NCBI RefSeq assembly: GCF_901472495.1
Contig: NZ_LR590469.1
Location: 2,046,001 to 2,110,000, forward strand
DNA: 64,000 nt
Reading direction: 5' to 3'
From: Yersinia enterocolitica subsp. enterocolitica
GTDB lineage: Bacteria; Pseudomonadota; Gammaproteobacteria; Enterobacterales; Enterobacteriaceae
Below are positions 10,901 to 18,837 of the stretch, one piece after another. Made by a program: the position numbers and the translations under genes. Each line of letters begins with the position of its first letter. Within the stretch, counting starts at the first letter, position 1. The notes under the pieces are model-generated. The model did no database searches and was not told the origin of the DNA. It worked only from the letters and a program-made list of their open reading frames with translations.

Positions 10901-11350
10901 CAGTCACTGCTCAACTTGCTGCAACAGACTCTACTGCCCCCACAGAGCCTGTATTGGATGATAGATGAGTCCACATTGCTGCAATACCCGTTTGCGATTG
11001 GTAACTTCCTCGCCAAACTGCAACAGCTGGGCTGCAAGCTGATTGTGAAAGAGTTTGGCCATAATTTGAATGATTTTGAATTATTAGCTGAGCACCGCAT
11101 TGATTACCTGAAATTTAACAGCGAATTAATCGCCCATATTCATATTAATCAAATGGACGAAGTGCTGATATCCATCATCAATGGCACGGCACAGCGCGCG
11201 AATATCGCTACACTGGCAGGCCCGGTAGAATTACCGCCAACCTTGAGTAAATTGATTGATATCGGTGTTGATTTAGCCGACGGCACAATGATTGGCCACA
11301 CTGAACCCTTATCTGAAGTGCTTAACAGCGGCTATTTCGCGATAAAATAG
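8000..11350 (+). CDS. dgcE: Membrane diguanylate cyclase DgcE (MASE1-PAS3-GGDEF-degenerate EAL)
   Basis: The protein makes cyclic di-GMP, promoting biofilm and reducing motility. From the start at 8000 it has 1,116 residues (E. coli YegE/DgcE has 1,105). Order: an eight-to-nine-helix MASE1 sensor (about 20-285), three PAS domains (about 300-680), a GGDEF domain (about 690-850; GGDEF intact near residue 767, with the inhibitory RxxD site, RNSD, five residues before it) and a C-terminal EAL domain (about 870-1115). In the EAL region the EAL motif and metal ligands are replaced, for example QVS for EAL, so phosphodiesterase activity is unlikely. I prefer the ATG at 8000 (AAGG six bases upstream) over 7973. 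Next to yegD, as in E. coli apart from alkA. Confidence 0.88.
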   Translation: MDLSAAEKPAPDNKTLLHITIISIVVFLLALFCIRLSEQSENLAPLWFPTAVLMVALFHHPMRYWSWQLLAAGISIIAANFILYGISWFPLPLTLINLTEATAGAWLLRKFLQPKDPLNNLFSWLKFSVCTVILVPLLSGLAAAWYLAPQNGSFTQVLTVWFMSEAIGMLALGPVGLLYRRGYFNITNKTKALFDMIWMMIVSLSACYIGLMYLPFPFTFIIMALIWTSIRLPRFETFTICFLATLLIAMMINFNLFTLQVDTKLSVQAFSFIPLLMVLIPPHAMAMVMHAFRMEKEHIVESENRFRNAMEYSAIGMALVSPEGKWMQVNQALCKLLGYRQETLLTLTFQQITHPEDLSADLKLLDDLYHGHIPSYSMEKRYIRSDGEVVWALLVVSVVRDHEQQPLYYISQVEDINDLKKSEIVNRRLMERITLANEAGGIGIWELDIRKQLISWDKRMYELYHIPFNTPVDETVWQQYIHPEDINRVKREYSAALTQRQPYRLDFRLLLPNGDIVHLRNQANMICDKNGNILRLMGTTLDMTEIRNLTEALHEEKERLHITLDSIGEAVVCTDQEMKITFMNPVAEKMTGWANTIALGQPIQHIIKLTNGVDGPEIDNPIEHCLTHRPHSSLNESIVLHHRDGQYYDIQESVAPLKTLEGTVVGAVLVFQDVGESRAMMRKLSHSASHDNLTGLPNRANFENKLKAAIQNSIDFDQQHALAFLDLDYFKAVNDTAGHPAGDALLKELSQLMRQHLRNSDCVARLGGDEFGLLMLNCTLPHAKAITQSLVSMINGYHFYWEDKLYRIGASAGVTQISSSNSQRSEIMAQADIACYTAKHSGRGQVYLYQPRQKQLLARQHELLSREEVESILSENQLLLQVTPTAPPKTPLSVCFYQVSLEIDRPQSPLVSQSAFEEAATLYNLLPKVDSWICEQLLVDHAQAIHQKGLALAVPLSEVALLQEDFRQSLLNLLQQTLLPPQSLYWMIDESTLLQYPFAIGNFLAKLQQLGCKLIVKEFGHNLNDFELLAEHRIDYLKFNSELIAHIHINQMDEVLISIINGTAQRANIATLAGPVELPPTLSKLIDIGVDLADGTMIGHTEPLSEVLNSGYFAIK

Positions 11351-11443
11351 CGCGATAAAATAGCCCGATATCCTGTCTTGACGATTGCCCCACTGCCCAC
11401 TCTAAGGTAAAGTCGCCCCCTTTTATTTGGCCTGGGGGCAATT

Positions 11444-12796
11444 ATGTTCATTGGATTTGACTACGGCACAGCAAACTGCTCAGTTGCCGTGATGCGGGAT
11501 GATGCTCCCGAGTTGCTGGTGCTGGAGAATAATGACGTCTATTTGCCCTCGATGTTATGCGCCCCTACCCGCGAAGCGGTGAGTGAGTGCCTGCACCGCC
11601 ACTGGCAGGTGCCCACCGGCAGTGACGAAAACCAGCAACTGTTACGCCGCGCCATGGCGTTCAATCGCGAAGAAGATATTCCGGTGACAGCTGACAGTTT
11701 AATGTTCGGCCTGTCAGCGCTGGCTCACTATATTGAAGACCCCGAAGAAGTTTACTTTGTAAAATCGCCTAAATCCTTTTTGGGTGCCAATGGATTGAAA
11801 CCGCAACAGTTGGCGCTGTTTGAGGATTTAGTCTGCGCCATGATGTTCCATATCAAACGCCAGGCAGAATCGGTATTGGCAGCTGAAATCAGCCAGACAG
11901 TGATTGGCCGCCCGGTTAACTTTCAGGGTTCCGGCGGTGAAGAGGCCAACCAACAAGCTGAAGGTATTTTACTGCGTGCCGCGCAACGCGCTGGTTTTCG
12001 CGATATCGCCTTCCAGTTTGAACCGGTGGCCGCCGGGTTGGATTTTGAAGCCACACTAACCAGTGAGAAAACTGTGTTGGTGGTAGATATTGGCGGCGGG
12101 ACCACTGACTGTTCAGTGCTGCTGATGGGGCCAAAATGGCAAGGTCTGGCCGATCGCCAGCAAAGCCTGTTAGGGCACAGTGGTTGCCGTGTCGGTGGGA
12201 ATGACCTCGATATCATGTTGGCATTCAAGCAACTGATGCCACTGTTTGGTATGGGCAGCGAAACCGAAAAAGGGATTGCGATGCCGTCGTTACCTTACTG
12301 GAATGCCGTTGCCACCAATGATGTTCCGGCCCAGAGCGATTTCTATAGCACAGTTAATGGCCGTTTCCTGCGCGATTTGATCCGTGATGCCGCTAATCCG
12401 CAGCAAGTTGAGCTTCTGCTGAAAGTCTATCAACAGCGCTTAAGTTACCGCCTGGTGCGGGCCGCAGAAGAGAGCAAAATTGCGCTTTCCGAGCAACAAC
12501 AGGTCGCCGCGGCACTGGATTTTGTGCAACCAGAGTTGGGGCAAACTATCAGCCAGCAACAGCTCGCCGAAGCTATCTCCCAGCCATTACAGCGCATTCA
12601 AGAGCAAGTCAACCTGGCGCTCGCCACCAGCCACGTCACACCGGATGTGATTTACCTGACCGGCGGTAGCGCCCGCTCCCCGCTACTACGCGCGGCCTTA
12701 CAGCAGCAATTGCCGGGTATTCCATTAGTGGGGGGTAATGATTTTGGCTCCGTCACCGCTGGGTTGGCGAGGTGGGCGCAGACGCTATACCGGTGA
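11444..12796 (+). CDS. yegD: Hsp70-like chaperone YegD
   Basis: This is a 450-residue protein of the actin/Hsp70 ATPase superfamily, the same length as E. coli YegD. It has the phosphate-1 loop FIGFDYGTANCSVAV at the N terminus, the phosphate-2 loop VVDIGGGTTDCSV near residue 210 and the adenosine motif YLTGGSARSPLL near 405. It lacks the substrate-binding domain of DnaK, so its client range and co-chaperones are not predictable. A GGGGG stretch precedes the ATG at 11444. It follows dgcE in the same direction with a 93-bp gap and ends where the fimbrial insert begins. Confidence 0.92.
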   Translation: MFIGFDYGTANCSVAVMRDDAPELLVLENNDVYLPSMLCAPTREAVSECLHRHWQVPTGSDENQQLLRRAMAFNREEDIPVTADSLMFGLSALAHYIEDPEEVYFVKSPKSFLGANGLKPQQLALFEDLVCAMMFHIKRQAESVLAAEISQTVIGRPVNFQGSGGEEANQQAEGILLRAAQRAGFRDIAFQFEPVAAGLDFEATLTSEKTVLVVDIGGGTTDCSVLLMGPKWQGLADRQQSLLGHSGCRVGGNDLDIMLAFKQLMPLFGMGSETEKGIAMPSLPYWNAVATNDVPAQSDFYSTVNGRFLRDLIRDAANPQQVELLLKVYQQRLSYRLVRAAEESKIALSEQQQVAAALDFVQPELGQTISQQQLAEAISQPLQRIQEQVNLALATSHVTPDVIYLTGGSARSPLLRAALQQQLPGIPLVGGNDFGSVTAGLARWAQTLYR

Positions 12797-12820
12797 TATT
12801 GATGGTGGTGATGAGTGATT

Positions 12821-12836
12821 GGTTCGGTTGTTAGAG
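12821..12836 (+). repeat. Outlying copy of the terminal repeat
   Basis: GGTTCGGTTGTTAGAG here is repeated exactly at 12877-12892, the start of the inverted-repeat element that follows. It lies 25 bp after the yegD stop. It may be a solo end left by an earlier insertion or rearrangement. Confidence 0.6.
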
Positions 12837-12877
12837 AATCAGATCATTGTTGCGATTGATAGTCACAGGATTATCTG

Positions 12878-13222
12878 GTTCGGTTGTTAGAGCTTCACGG
12901 CTCACTTAACCTCCGATGAACCAACCGCCAAAGGGGGCAGCGGCCCCCTTGTGGAATCCCGCGCTTGCGCCCGTATCGCTTGCCCACTGCGTGGGTTCCC
13001 TCACTCATCATTTCGCTGACGGACCGGGCCGATTCGCATCCATGCTCAAGCGGCCCTCACTCGGCATCCATGCCTCGCGTCCTGGCTTCATTCTTCACTC
13101 GGCGGCTCAAATGTGCTTTTAACATCAAGGTCAAAAACCATGGTTTTGATTTTGAGCGCAATCTGAGATATTGCCGACAAGGAGGGAGGGCCAAGTGAGC
13201 CGTGAAGTTTTAACAACCGAAC
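12878..13222. mobile_element. MITE-like element with 30-bp terminal inverted repeats
   Basis: The left arm (12878-12914, starting GTTCGGTTGTTAGAGCTTCA) and the reverse complement of the right arm (13181-13222) agree at 28 of the first 30 positions. The element is about 345 bp. It includes a GGGGGC-AGC-GGCCCCC hairpin (from about 12936) and is richer in G+C than the DNA that follows. It holds a 68-codon open frame (12916-13122) without a ribosome site or recognisable domain, which I do not call a gene. No target duplication is obvious. No transposase is encoded, so it would need one in trans. Confidence 0.6.
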
Positions 13223-13223
13223 T

Positions 13224-13272
13224 AACTTCTAACTTCTAACTTCTAACTTCTAACTTCTAACTTCTAACTTCT
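13224..13272 (+). repeat. Seven tandem copies of AACTTCT
   Basis: Seven perfect 7-bp units run from 13224 to 13272, directly beside the right arm of the inverted-repeat element. Such tracts change copy number by strand slippage. It lies about 360 bp upstream of the fimbrial subunit start, in A+T-rich non-coding DNA (13273-13629) in which I see no gene. Confidence 0.9.
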
Positions 13273-13629
13273 AATAAAATATCAACCGCCCCCCACCAAA
13301 CTAATCCCCCTCCTGATTCGATTAAGTTTTAATCCCCATTCCGAACTATTCCGTTACCCCCCCTCTTCCACACCCCTTAATGACTATTTTAAGACCCTAT
13401 TCCAAGTGATTAATAAACTCCTCCACCTTATTAAATTCTCACTATCTTTTACCCGGTATTAATTCCGAAAAAGAAACTTCCCTCATCACACTTCAGGTCA
13501 CTATATTAGCTCCCAAGATGAAACGGCAACAAACACCTTTCATTGCAAAATCGGCCATTGGGGCCAAACAAATTAACTATTAAACATTACTATTAACTAC
13601 CGCGAACTATTTCGCACTGGAGCTTTATT

Positions 13630-14163
13630 ATGAATATCACTATGAAAAAGAAACTGATTGTTACCTCTTTACTGGCTGCCTCGGTATTTGCCTCTGCGGC
13701 AAATGCCGCGAATGGTACAATTAATGTTACAGGCAAAATTACAGCAAGCCCATGTTCTATAGATACAGCAAAATCAACTGCTACTCTGGATCTTGGAAGT
13801 ATTAATCTGAACAGTAAAGATACTATTCCCGCCGAAAAAGAAATTACAATCAGTCTTAAAGACTGTCCATTCACCGCCCAAACTGCCACGGTAAAATTTA
13901 CCGGTACAGCAGATGGGGATAATTTCAAGTTTGATGGTGGTGCTAAAGGCTATGCATTGCAACTAATTGATATCGATGGCTCAACGCCGATCAAGAATAA
14001 TGTTGATGCCAACGCTCTGAACATGACAGGCCAAGCTACTCATGACCTAAAATACAAAGCTAAATTTATCAAGACCGGTACTGCTATTACTGACTTCCAA
14101 GCTGCTTCCCAAGCTACTGGTGATGTAAATGTATCGTTAAATTACGAAATAACATTTAACTAA
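13630..14163 (+). CDS. Major fimbrial subunit
   Basis: This is a type 1-like pilin of 177 residues. It has a signal peptide (KKKLIVTSLLAASVFASAANA), then the mature domain with the conserved disulfide cysteines (ASPCSID and LKDCPF). The C terminus NYEITFN has the penultimate-aromatic beta-strand pattern recognised by periplasmic chaperones. GGAG eight bases before the ATG at 13630 supports this start; a second in-frame ATG lies four codons later. It is the first gene of a four-gene chaperone-usher operon. A hairpin after it would favour its high expression over the downstream genes. Fimbrial type and receptor cannot be told from sequence. Confidence 0.9.
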   Translation: MNITMKKKLIVTSLLAASVFASAANAANGTINVTGKITASPCSIDTAKSTATLDLGSINLNSKDTIPAEKEITISLKDCPFTAQTATVKFTGTADGDNFKFDGGAKGYALQLIDIDGSTPIKNNVDANALNMTGQATHDLKYKAKFIKTGTAITDFQAASQATGDVNVSLNYEITFN

Positions 14164-14215
14164 TTCCCTCCCGCGTTAATACCTTTATTAGCGGTGTATT
14201 TGTTGTGTCTTTACC

Positions 14216-14249
14216 GCCCCGATATTTTATTTGTCGGGGCAGTAATTTT
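14216..14249 (+). terminator. Intra-operon terminator-like hairpin after the pilin gene
   Basis: GCCCCGA (14216-14222) pairs with TCGGGGC (14234-14240) and is followed by AGTAATTTTTATT. The position between major pilin and chaperone is where many fimbrial operons have partial terminators that give an excess of pilin message. Confidence 0.65.
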
Positions 14250-14304
14250 TATTATTTATTGTTGCCACCAAGGCAATAAATTAATCTACTCAGAGAGAAA
14301 AACC

Positions 14305-14985
14305 ATGCCGTGGTTAAAATCGTTATTCTTTATCGCCTGTTTAACCGGCGTGATGCAGTCAGCTCAGGCCGGTGTTGCTATCGGCGGCACACGTGTTATT
14401 TATGACGGGGCCAAAAAAGAAGCCACTTTATCCGTTAACAATCAGGATAAAAACATCCCTTATTTAATTCAAAGCTGGGTCGATAATATCGAGGCCACCA
14501 ATCATAATAAAGTGCCCTTTATTATCACCCCACCATTATTCCGTTTAGATGGCGGGCAGGAAAGTAACCTGCGAATTTTGTTCACCGGCGGTAATTTGCC
14601 GCAAGACCGCGAATCGGTGCATTGGCTGAATGTCAAAACCATTCCATCCAGTAAAAAAACTAATGGCAACCAGTTATTTATCTCGATTAAAAACCGCATC
14701 AAATTATTTTACCGCCCGGCAGGGCTAGCCGGTAACGCCGCTGATGCTTATAAAGCGCTGAGCTTCTCGCGCCACGGTAAGCAATTGCAAGTGAGCAACC
14801 CCACCGCCTATTACGTCTCCTTCCATACCCTGAAAGTGGGTGGCAGTGAGATCAAAGGCGCGCTGATGGTTGCCCCCAAAGGCATCCTGAGCGTTGACCT
14901 CCCTGCGGGTGCTGCCGGTGTCGTGAGCTGGCAGGCGATTAATGATTTTGGCGGCACTTCCGATGTTGCCACTGCCACCTTATAA
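14305..14985 (+). CDS. Periplasmic fimbrial chaperone
   Basis: A 226-residue PapD/FimC-family chaperone that holds pilin subunits and hands them to the usher. It has a signal peptide (MPWLKSLFFIACLTGVMQSAQA) followed by the first Ig-like domain. That domain carries GTRVIYDGAKKEATLSVNN, where the arginine after GGT is the conserved subunit-anchoring residue, and FRLDGGQESNLRI is the family signature. The second domain covers about residues 135-226. The ATG at 14305 follows an AGAGAGA ribosome site and opens a proper signal peptide; an upstream ATG in frame (14194) would add an implausible leader. The usher begins 16 bases after the stop. Confidence 0.9.
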   Translation: MPWLKSLFFIACLTGVMQSAQAGVAIGGTRVIYDGAKKEATLSVNNQDKNIPYLIQSWVDNIEATNHNKVPFIITPPLFRLDGGQESNLRILFTGGNLPQDRESVHWLNVKTIPSSKKTNGNQLFISIKNRIKLFYRPAGLAGNAADAYKALSFSRHGKQLQVSNPTAYYVSFHTLKVGGSEIKGALMVAPKGILSVDLPAGAAGVVSWQAINDFGGTSDVATATL

Positions 14986-15001
14986 ATCCGGATTAACCAC
15001 C

Positions 15002-17527
15002 ATGACGCAGCTTCATTTTGCTTTACCTCCTGCTCGCCGCGCTTTAGGGTTGGCGATTCAGTTGGCGCTGGGATTAACCGCCTTATCGGCCCCCGCCTGG
15101 GCTGAAGATTATTTCAATCCCAGCTCGTTAGAAATCAAGGACGCCAGCTACGCGGCGATTGACCTCAGTATTTTCTCCCAATCGGGCGCACAGTTACCCG
15201 GGACTTATCGGGTGGATATCTATCTTAACGGCCAGCAGATAGAAACGCGTGATGTCACCTTTATTGAAGATAACGGCAGCTTATTGGCCGAAATCACCCC
15301 GCAGCAATTAGCCGATTTAGGGGTGAAAGTAGCGGCCTTCCCGGCTCTGCAACAGCAACCGGCCGACCTGCCTGTTACACAATTGGGTAAATTTATCCCC
15401 GCCGCCAGCAGCAGTTTTGATTTTAATAAACAGCGGCTGGATGTGAGTATTCCGCAGGCGGCGCTCAACAGTCAGGCGCGTGGCTATATTGACCCTAAAC
15501 AGTGGGATCAAGGCCTTCCTGCGCTGATGGTCAATTACAACCTGAGCGGGGCTAATCGCTGGCAAGATAACCGACCGGGCAGCAACAGCAACCACTTCCT
15601 CAACCTGCGCAGCGGGCTGAACTGGGGGCCGTGGCGCTTGCGTAACTATTCCACCTATAGCCAAAGTAGCAATGGCGAGCCGCAGTGGAATAACCTGACC
15701 AATACTTTACAGCGCGATATTCATGCCATCAAAGGCCAACTGACCCTGGGCGACAGCTACACCCCCGGCGATATCCTGAGCGGGGTGCCATTCCGTGGCG
15801 CGCAGTTAGCCTCTGATGACAGTATGTTGCCCGACAGCTTGCGCGGTTTTGCCCCGCTGGTGCGCGGTATTGCTGACAGCAACGCGCAGGTTACCATTCG
15901 CCAGAACAATAATGTGATTTACCAAACCTATGTGCCACCGGGGGCTTTTGAAATTAATGACCTGTTCCCCACCTCTTCCAGTGGCGATTTGGAAGTGACC
16001 ATCAAAGAAACCGATGGCCGCGAGCGCAGCTTTAAACAGGCGTTTTCTTCCGCGCCGATTATGCAGCGCGAGGGCAGCCTAAAATATGCGCTGAGCGCCG
16101 GTCAATATCGTGGCGGTGGCAATGGCAGCCCCACCCCGAACTTTGCCCAGACCTCGCTGGCCTACGGCATGCCGTACGGCTTTACCCTGTATAACGGCTT
16201 ATTGATTTCATCTGATTATCAGGCCGGTGCGCTGGGGGTGGGAATAGGTTTAGGTAGCATGGGGTCGGTATCAGCGGATGTAACGCAAGCCAAAACCACT
16301 TTTAGCGATCAAACTACCCGGCAGGGGCAATCTTATCGGCTACAATATGCCAAAAGCATTACCGCTACCGGCACTAACTTCTCGCTCGGCAGCCACCGTT
16401 ATTCCACGGAAGGTTTTTATGATTTCAGTGAAGCCAATCAACTGAGCGACGTGGGCAGCATTCATTCGCTGGGGCGCAACAATAATAAGCGCAGCCGTAC
16501 TCAGTTGCATATCAGTCAGTCACTAAATGATTTCGGTAGTTTGTACCTTTCGGCTTATCAACAGGATTACTGGCAGCGCAAAGGTTACGAACGCAATGCC
16601 ACGCTGGGCTACAACATTTCGCTCTCGGGCATTAGCTATAGCCTGAACTACAGCTATAGCCAAACCCCCGGCCAGCAACAAAACGACCAGCGCGCCAGCT
16701 TGAGTGTCAATATCCCATTGGGTCGCCATAACTGGGCCAATTACAGTATTAACACCAGCAAAGGCGGGGCCACCAGTCAGCAGTTGGGCCTGAGTGGCAG
16801 TGCACTGGCAGATGATAATCTCAGCTACCACCTGCAACAGAGCCGCAGCAATCACGGCGGTGGCAATAGCGGTAGCCTGAGCAGCAGCTATAGCGGCGCT
16901 TACGGCCAGATGAATGCCGGTTACAGCTTCGGCAGCAACAGCCGTCAGTTGAACTATGGCCTGAGCGGTGGTGTGCTGGCGCACCCTTACGGTGTCACCT
17001 TGTCACAATCGCAGAGCGATACCTTAGTATTGGTGCGCGCTCCCGGTGCCAGTGGTGTTGGCGTCAGCAGTGGTCGCGGGGTGAAAACCGATTGGCGCGG
17101 CTATGCGGTGGTGCCCTATGCCAGCGCTTATCGCCAAAACAACGTAGCGCTGGATACCCAAAGCATGGGTGACAATATTGATATGGATATTACCAGCCAA
17201 AACGTGGTGCCAACACGCGGCGCGGTGGTGCTGGCTAACTTCCAGCCGCGCCTCGGTAGCCGGGTGCTGATTAACCTGAGTTATCAGGGTAAGCCGGTGC
17301 CATTCGGCGCCATGGCCAGCTTGCAAGATGATGGTGCAGACAGTGCCAATAGCAGCATCGTCGGCGATGGCGGCCAGGTGTATCTCAGTGGCGTGCCGGA
17401 TAACGGCAATTTGCTGGTGCAATGGGGTAATCAGGACAAGCAGCAGTGTCAGGTGAAATTTACCTTACCGGCAGCGGATACCAATACCACTTCGGCAGTG
17501 CGCATATTAGATGCGGTGTGCCGGTAA
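15002..17527 (+). CDS. Outer-membrane fimbrial usher
   Basis: An 841-residue FimD/PapC-family usher that secretes and assembles fimbrial subunits across the outer membrane. It has a signal peptide ending SAPAWA, an N-terminal chaperone-binding domain (EDYFNPSSLEI onward) and a 24-strand beta-barrel with the plug. Usher signatures include LRGFAPLVRGIADSNAQVTI and VPPGAFEINDLFPT. C-terminal domains begin near residue 690 and end with a cysteine pair (CQVKF and DAVCR). The ATG at 15002 starts a normal signal sequence. Its base composition is visibly richer in G+C than the pilin and adhesin genes on either side, suggesting that the operon parts have different histories. Confidence 0.92.
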   Translation: MTQLHFALPPARRALGLAIQLALGLTALSAPAWAEDYFNPSSLEIKDASYAAIDLSIFSQSGAQLPGTYRVDIYLNGQQIETRDVTFIEDNGSLLAEITPQQLADLGVKVAAFPALQQQPADLPVTQLGKFIPAASSSFDFNKQRLDVSIPQAALNSQARGYIDPKQWDQGLPALMVNYNLSGANRWQDNRPGSNSNHFLNLRSGLNWGPWRLRNYSTYSQSSNGEPQWNNLTNTLQRDIHAIKGQLTLGDSYTPGDILSGVPFRGAQLASDDSMLPDSLRGFAPLVRGIADSNAQVTIRQNNNVIYQTYVPPGAFEINDLFPTSSSGDLEVTIKETDGRERSFKQAFSSAPIMQREGSLKYALSAGQYRGGGNGSPTPNFAQTSLAYGMPYGFTLYNGLLISSDYQAGALGVGIGLGSMGSVSADVTQAKTTFSDQTTRQGQSYRLQYAKSITATGTNFSLGSHRYSTEGFYDFSEANQLSDVGSIHSLGRNNNKRSRTQLHISQSLNDFGSLYLSAYQQDYWQRKGYERNATLGYNISLSGISYSLNYSYSQTPGQQQNDQRASLSVNIPLGRHNWANYSINTSKGGATSQQLGLSGSALADDNLSYHLQQSRSNHGGGNSGSLSSSYSGAYGQMNAGYSFGSNSRQLNYGLSGGVLAHPYGVTLSQSQSDTLVLVRAPGASGVGVSSGRGVKTDWRGYAVVPYASAYRQNNVALDTQSMGDNIDMDITSQNVVPTRGAVVLANFQPRLGSRVLINLSYQGKPVPFGAMASLQDDGADSANSSIVGDGGQVYLSGVPDNGNLLVQWGNQDKQQCQVKFTLPAADTNTTSAVRILDAVCR

Positions 17528-17537
17528 AATAAAAAAC

Positions 17538-17564
17538 TTCAGGCTAATAATTTATTGGCCTGAA
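17538..17564 (+). terminator. Hairpin between usher and adhesin genes
   Basis: TTCAGGC (17538-17544) pairs with GCCTGAA (17558-17564). It has no strong T-run after it on this strand, so it may slow transcription or protect mRNA ends more than end transcription. Confidence 0.4.
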
Positions 17565-17597
17565 TAACCTCCTGACTTATTAAGTTATCAGATTATT

Positions 17598-18668
17598 ATG
17601 TTTAATTTTATGAAAAATAAAAAGCACGTTCTTCTTAGTCACTTAATTATATTGTTTGCAGGAATGACATTATTCATTCCTAAAGTCACCCAAGCGGTGG
17701 TAACTTCAATGGGATGCAATATAGTTAGTAATAATGACATTCCACCACGATCACTTACCATATATAGTAAAGCACCCAATAACACAGAATATTATATAGG
17801 CGAATCAAGTAATCAATTGAGCTGTTTCGCAGAGACAAAGAAAATGTTATTGGGTGACGATAGATTAGTAACAATTAAAATACATGCCGACAGAGCATCA
17901 ATTCCTGGGCTGCCCAATATTTATCAAACAAACATTAAAGGAATTGGAATAAAAGTTGATATCGATTACTCACAATCTGCATTTTGTAGCAAAGTAGAGA
18001 AAAAAATCGTTAACAACGGAATAGACGTCGATTGCATATTAAACCCTGCGGGGGTATCATCTTCATCTCTTAATCCATCCTTCCTATCATTCAAAATAAA
18101 CCTTGTCAAGTTAGATAATAACTTTGATACCGGTTTAGTTAATGATTTCCCTAAATTTAATTTTACTTATTACGTGCAAAACCAAGGAGAAAAAACAGCT
18201 AACACACTTCCCTATATGGGTTTTCTTCGAAATGGGGTTACTTTAACAAAAGCGGGCTGTGAGTTAACTCGCCCCGATATTAATTTTAACTTAGGAGCAC
18301 AGCAGCAAAAAGATTTTACTAGCATTGGGTCTAAGGGCCGTGATAATACACAAAAAATAGCTTTAACCTGTGATCCCAATACCAAATACTCCTTTAAAAT
18401 CGATGGTGATGCCGAGCTAAAGCATCAAGGCGTCATTAAATTATCCCCAGAACCCGGTGCCGCCAGCGGGGTGGGAGTGCAACTACTTACTGGTAAAAAT
18501 AATGACCCAGTAGTATTTGGCCAACCTAAACAAATGGGTATCTCCGCCAGTAGTGGTACTAATTTACAGGAAGAAATAGATATCACCGCCCGCTATTATC
18601 AAATTGCGGATAAAGTCACCCCCGGCAGCGCCAATGCCAGTGCCACCTTTACTATGACTTATCAGTAG
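17598..18668 (+). CDS. Fimbrial tip adhesin (two-domain minor subunit)
   Basis: A 356-residue exported protein that closes the operon, the usual place for a tip adhesin. It has a signal peptide (KKHVLLSHLIILFAGMTLFIPKVTQA), an N-terminal presumed receptor-binding domain (about residues 35-205) with cysteines at MGCNIV, LSCFAE, AFCSKV and DCILNP, and a C-terminal pilin domain. The latter runs from about 215, with CELTRPDINFNLG and ending FTMTYQ, a chaperone-recognised strand. The gene is A+T-rich. The receptor cannot be predicted because the N-terminal domain is not one I recognise. The start could also be the ATG four codons downstream; neither has a strong ribosome site. Confidence 0.8.
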   Translation: MFNFMKNKKHVLLSHLIILFAGMTLFIPKVTQAVVTSMGCNIVSNNDIPPRSLTIYSKAPNNTEYYIGESSNQLSCFAETKKMLLGDDRLVTIKIHADRASIPGLPNIYQTNIKGIGIKVDIDYSQSAFCSKVEKKIVNNGIDVDCILNPAGVSSSSLNPSFLSFKINLVKLDNNFDTGLVNDFPKFNFTYYVQNQGEKTANTLPYMGFLRNGVTLTKAGCELTRPDINFNLGAQQQKDFTSIGSKGRDNTQKIALTCDPNTKYSFKIDGDAELKHQGVIKLSPEPGAASGVGVQLLTGKNNDPVVFGQPKQMGISASSGTNLQEEIDITARYYQIADKVTPGSANASATFTMTYQ

Positions 18669-18675
18669 CAAATTG

Positions 18676-18706
18676 CGGTGGCAGTGAGTTAACTTCACTG
18701 CCACCG
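18676..18706 (+). terminator. Long hairpin ending the fimbrial operon
   Basis: A perfect 12-bp stem, CGGTGGCAGTGA (18676-18687) with TCACTGCCACCG (18695-18706), starts seven bases after the adhesin stop. There is no T-run, so it may act as a 3' stabiliser or a factor-assisted terminator. Confidence 0.6.
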
Positions 18707-18751
18707 TAGCGGCCATTGTCAAGAGTCGGAATGGTATTTTCCCAAAAAGTA

Positions 18752-18776
18752 AACTGCCCCCAAAAGTTGGACAGTT
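18752..18776. other. Possible IS3-family end remnant
   Basis: AACTGCCCCCAAAAGTTGGA followed by CAGTT resembles the terminal sequence of some IS3-family elements (contexts with CCAACTTTTGGGG). No transposase sequence remains nearby. It lies 62 bp before the orphan toxin gene, where an antitoxin gene would be expected. Confidence 0.3.
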
Positions 18777-18837
18777 CTTATCAGGCGGCTAATTGGGTCT
18801 GGGTTGATGCGCTTAAACGCGATCCTGGTGGGTAATA

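Noticed and set aside
12916..13122. 68-codon open frame inside the inverted-repeat element
   Set aside because: No ribosome site, no domain, Pro/Ala/His-rich translation typical of a G+C-rich non-coding palindrome.
13224..13272. Possible CRISPR-like or integration-site repeat
   Set aside because: Unit is 7 bp with no spacers; a simple tandem repeat.
16523..17422. Long minus-strand open frames within the usher gene
   Set aside because: Antisense shadows of a G+C-rich gene, rich in Ala/Ile/His with no ribosome site or homology.
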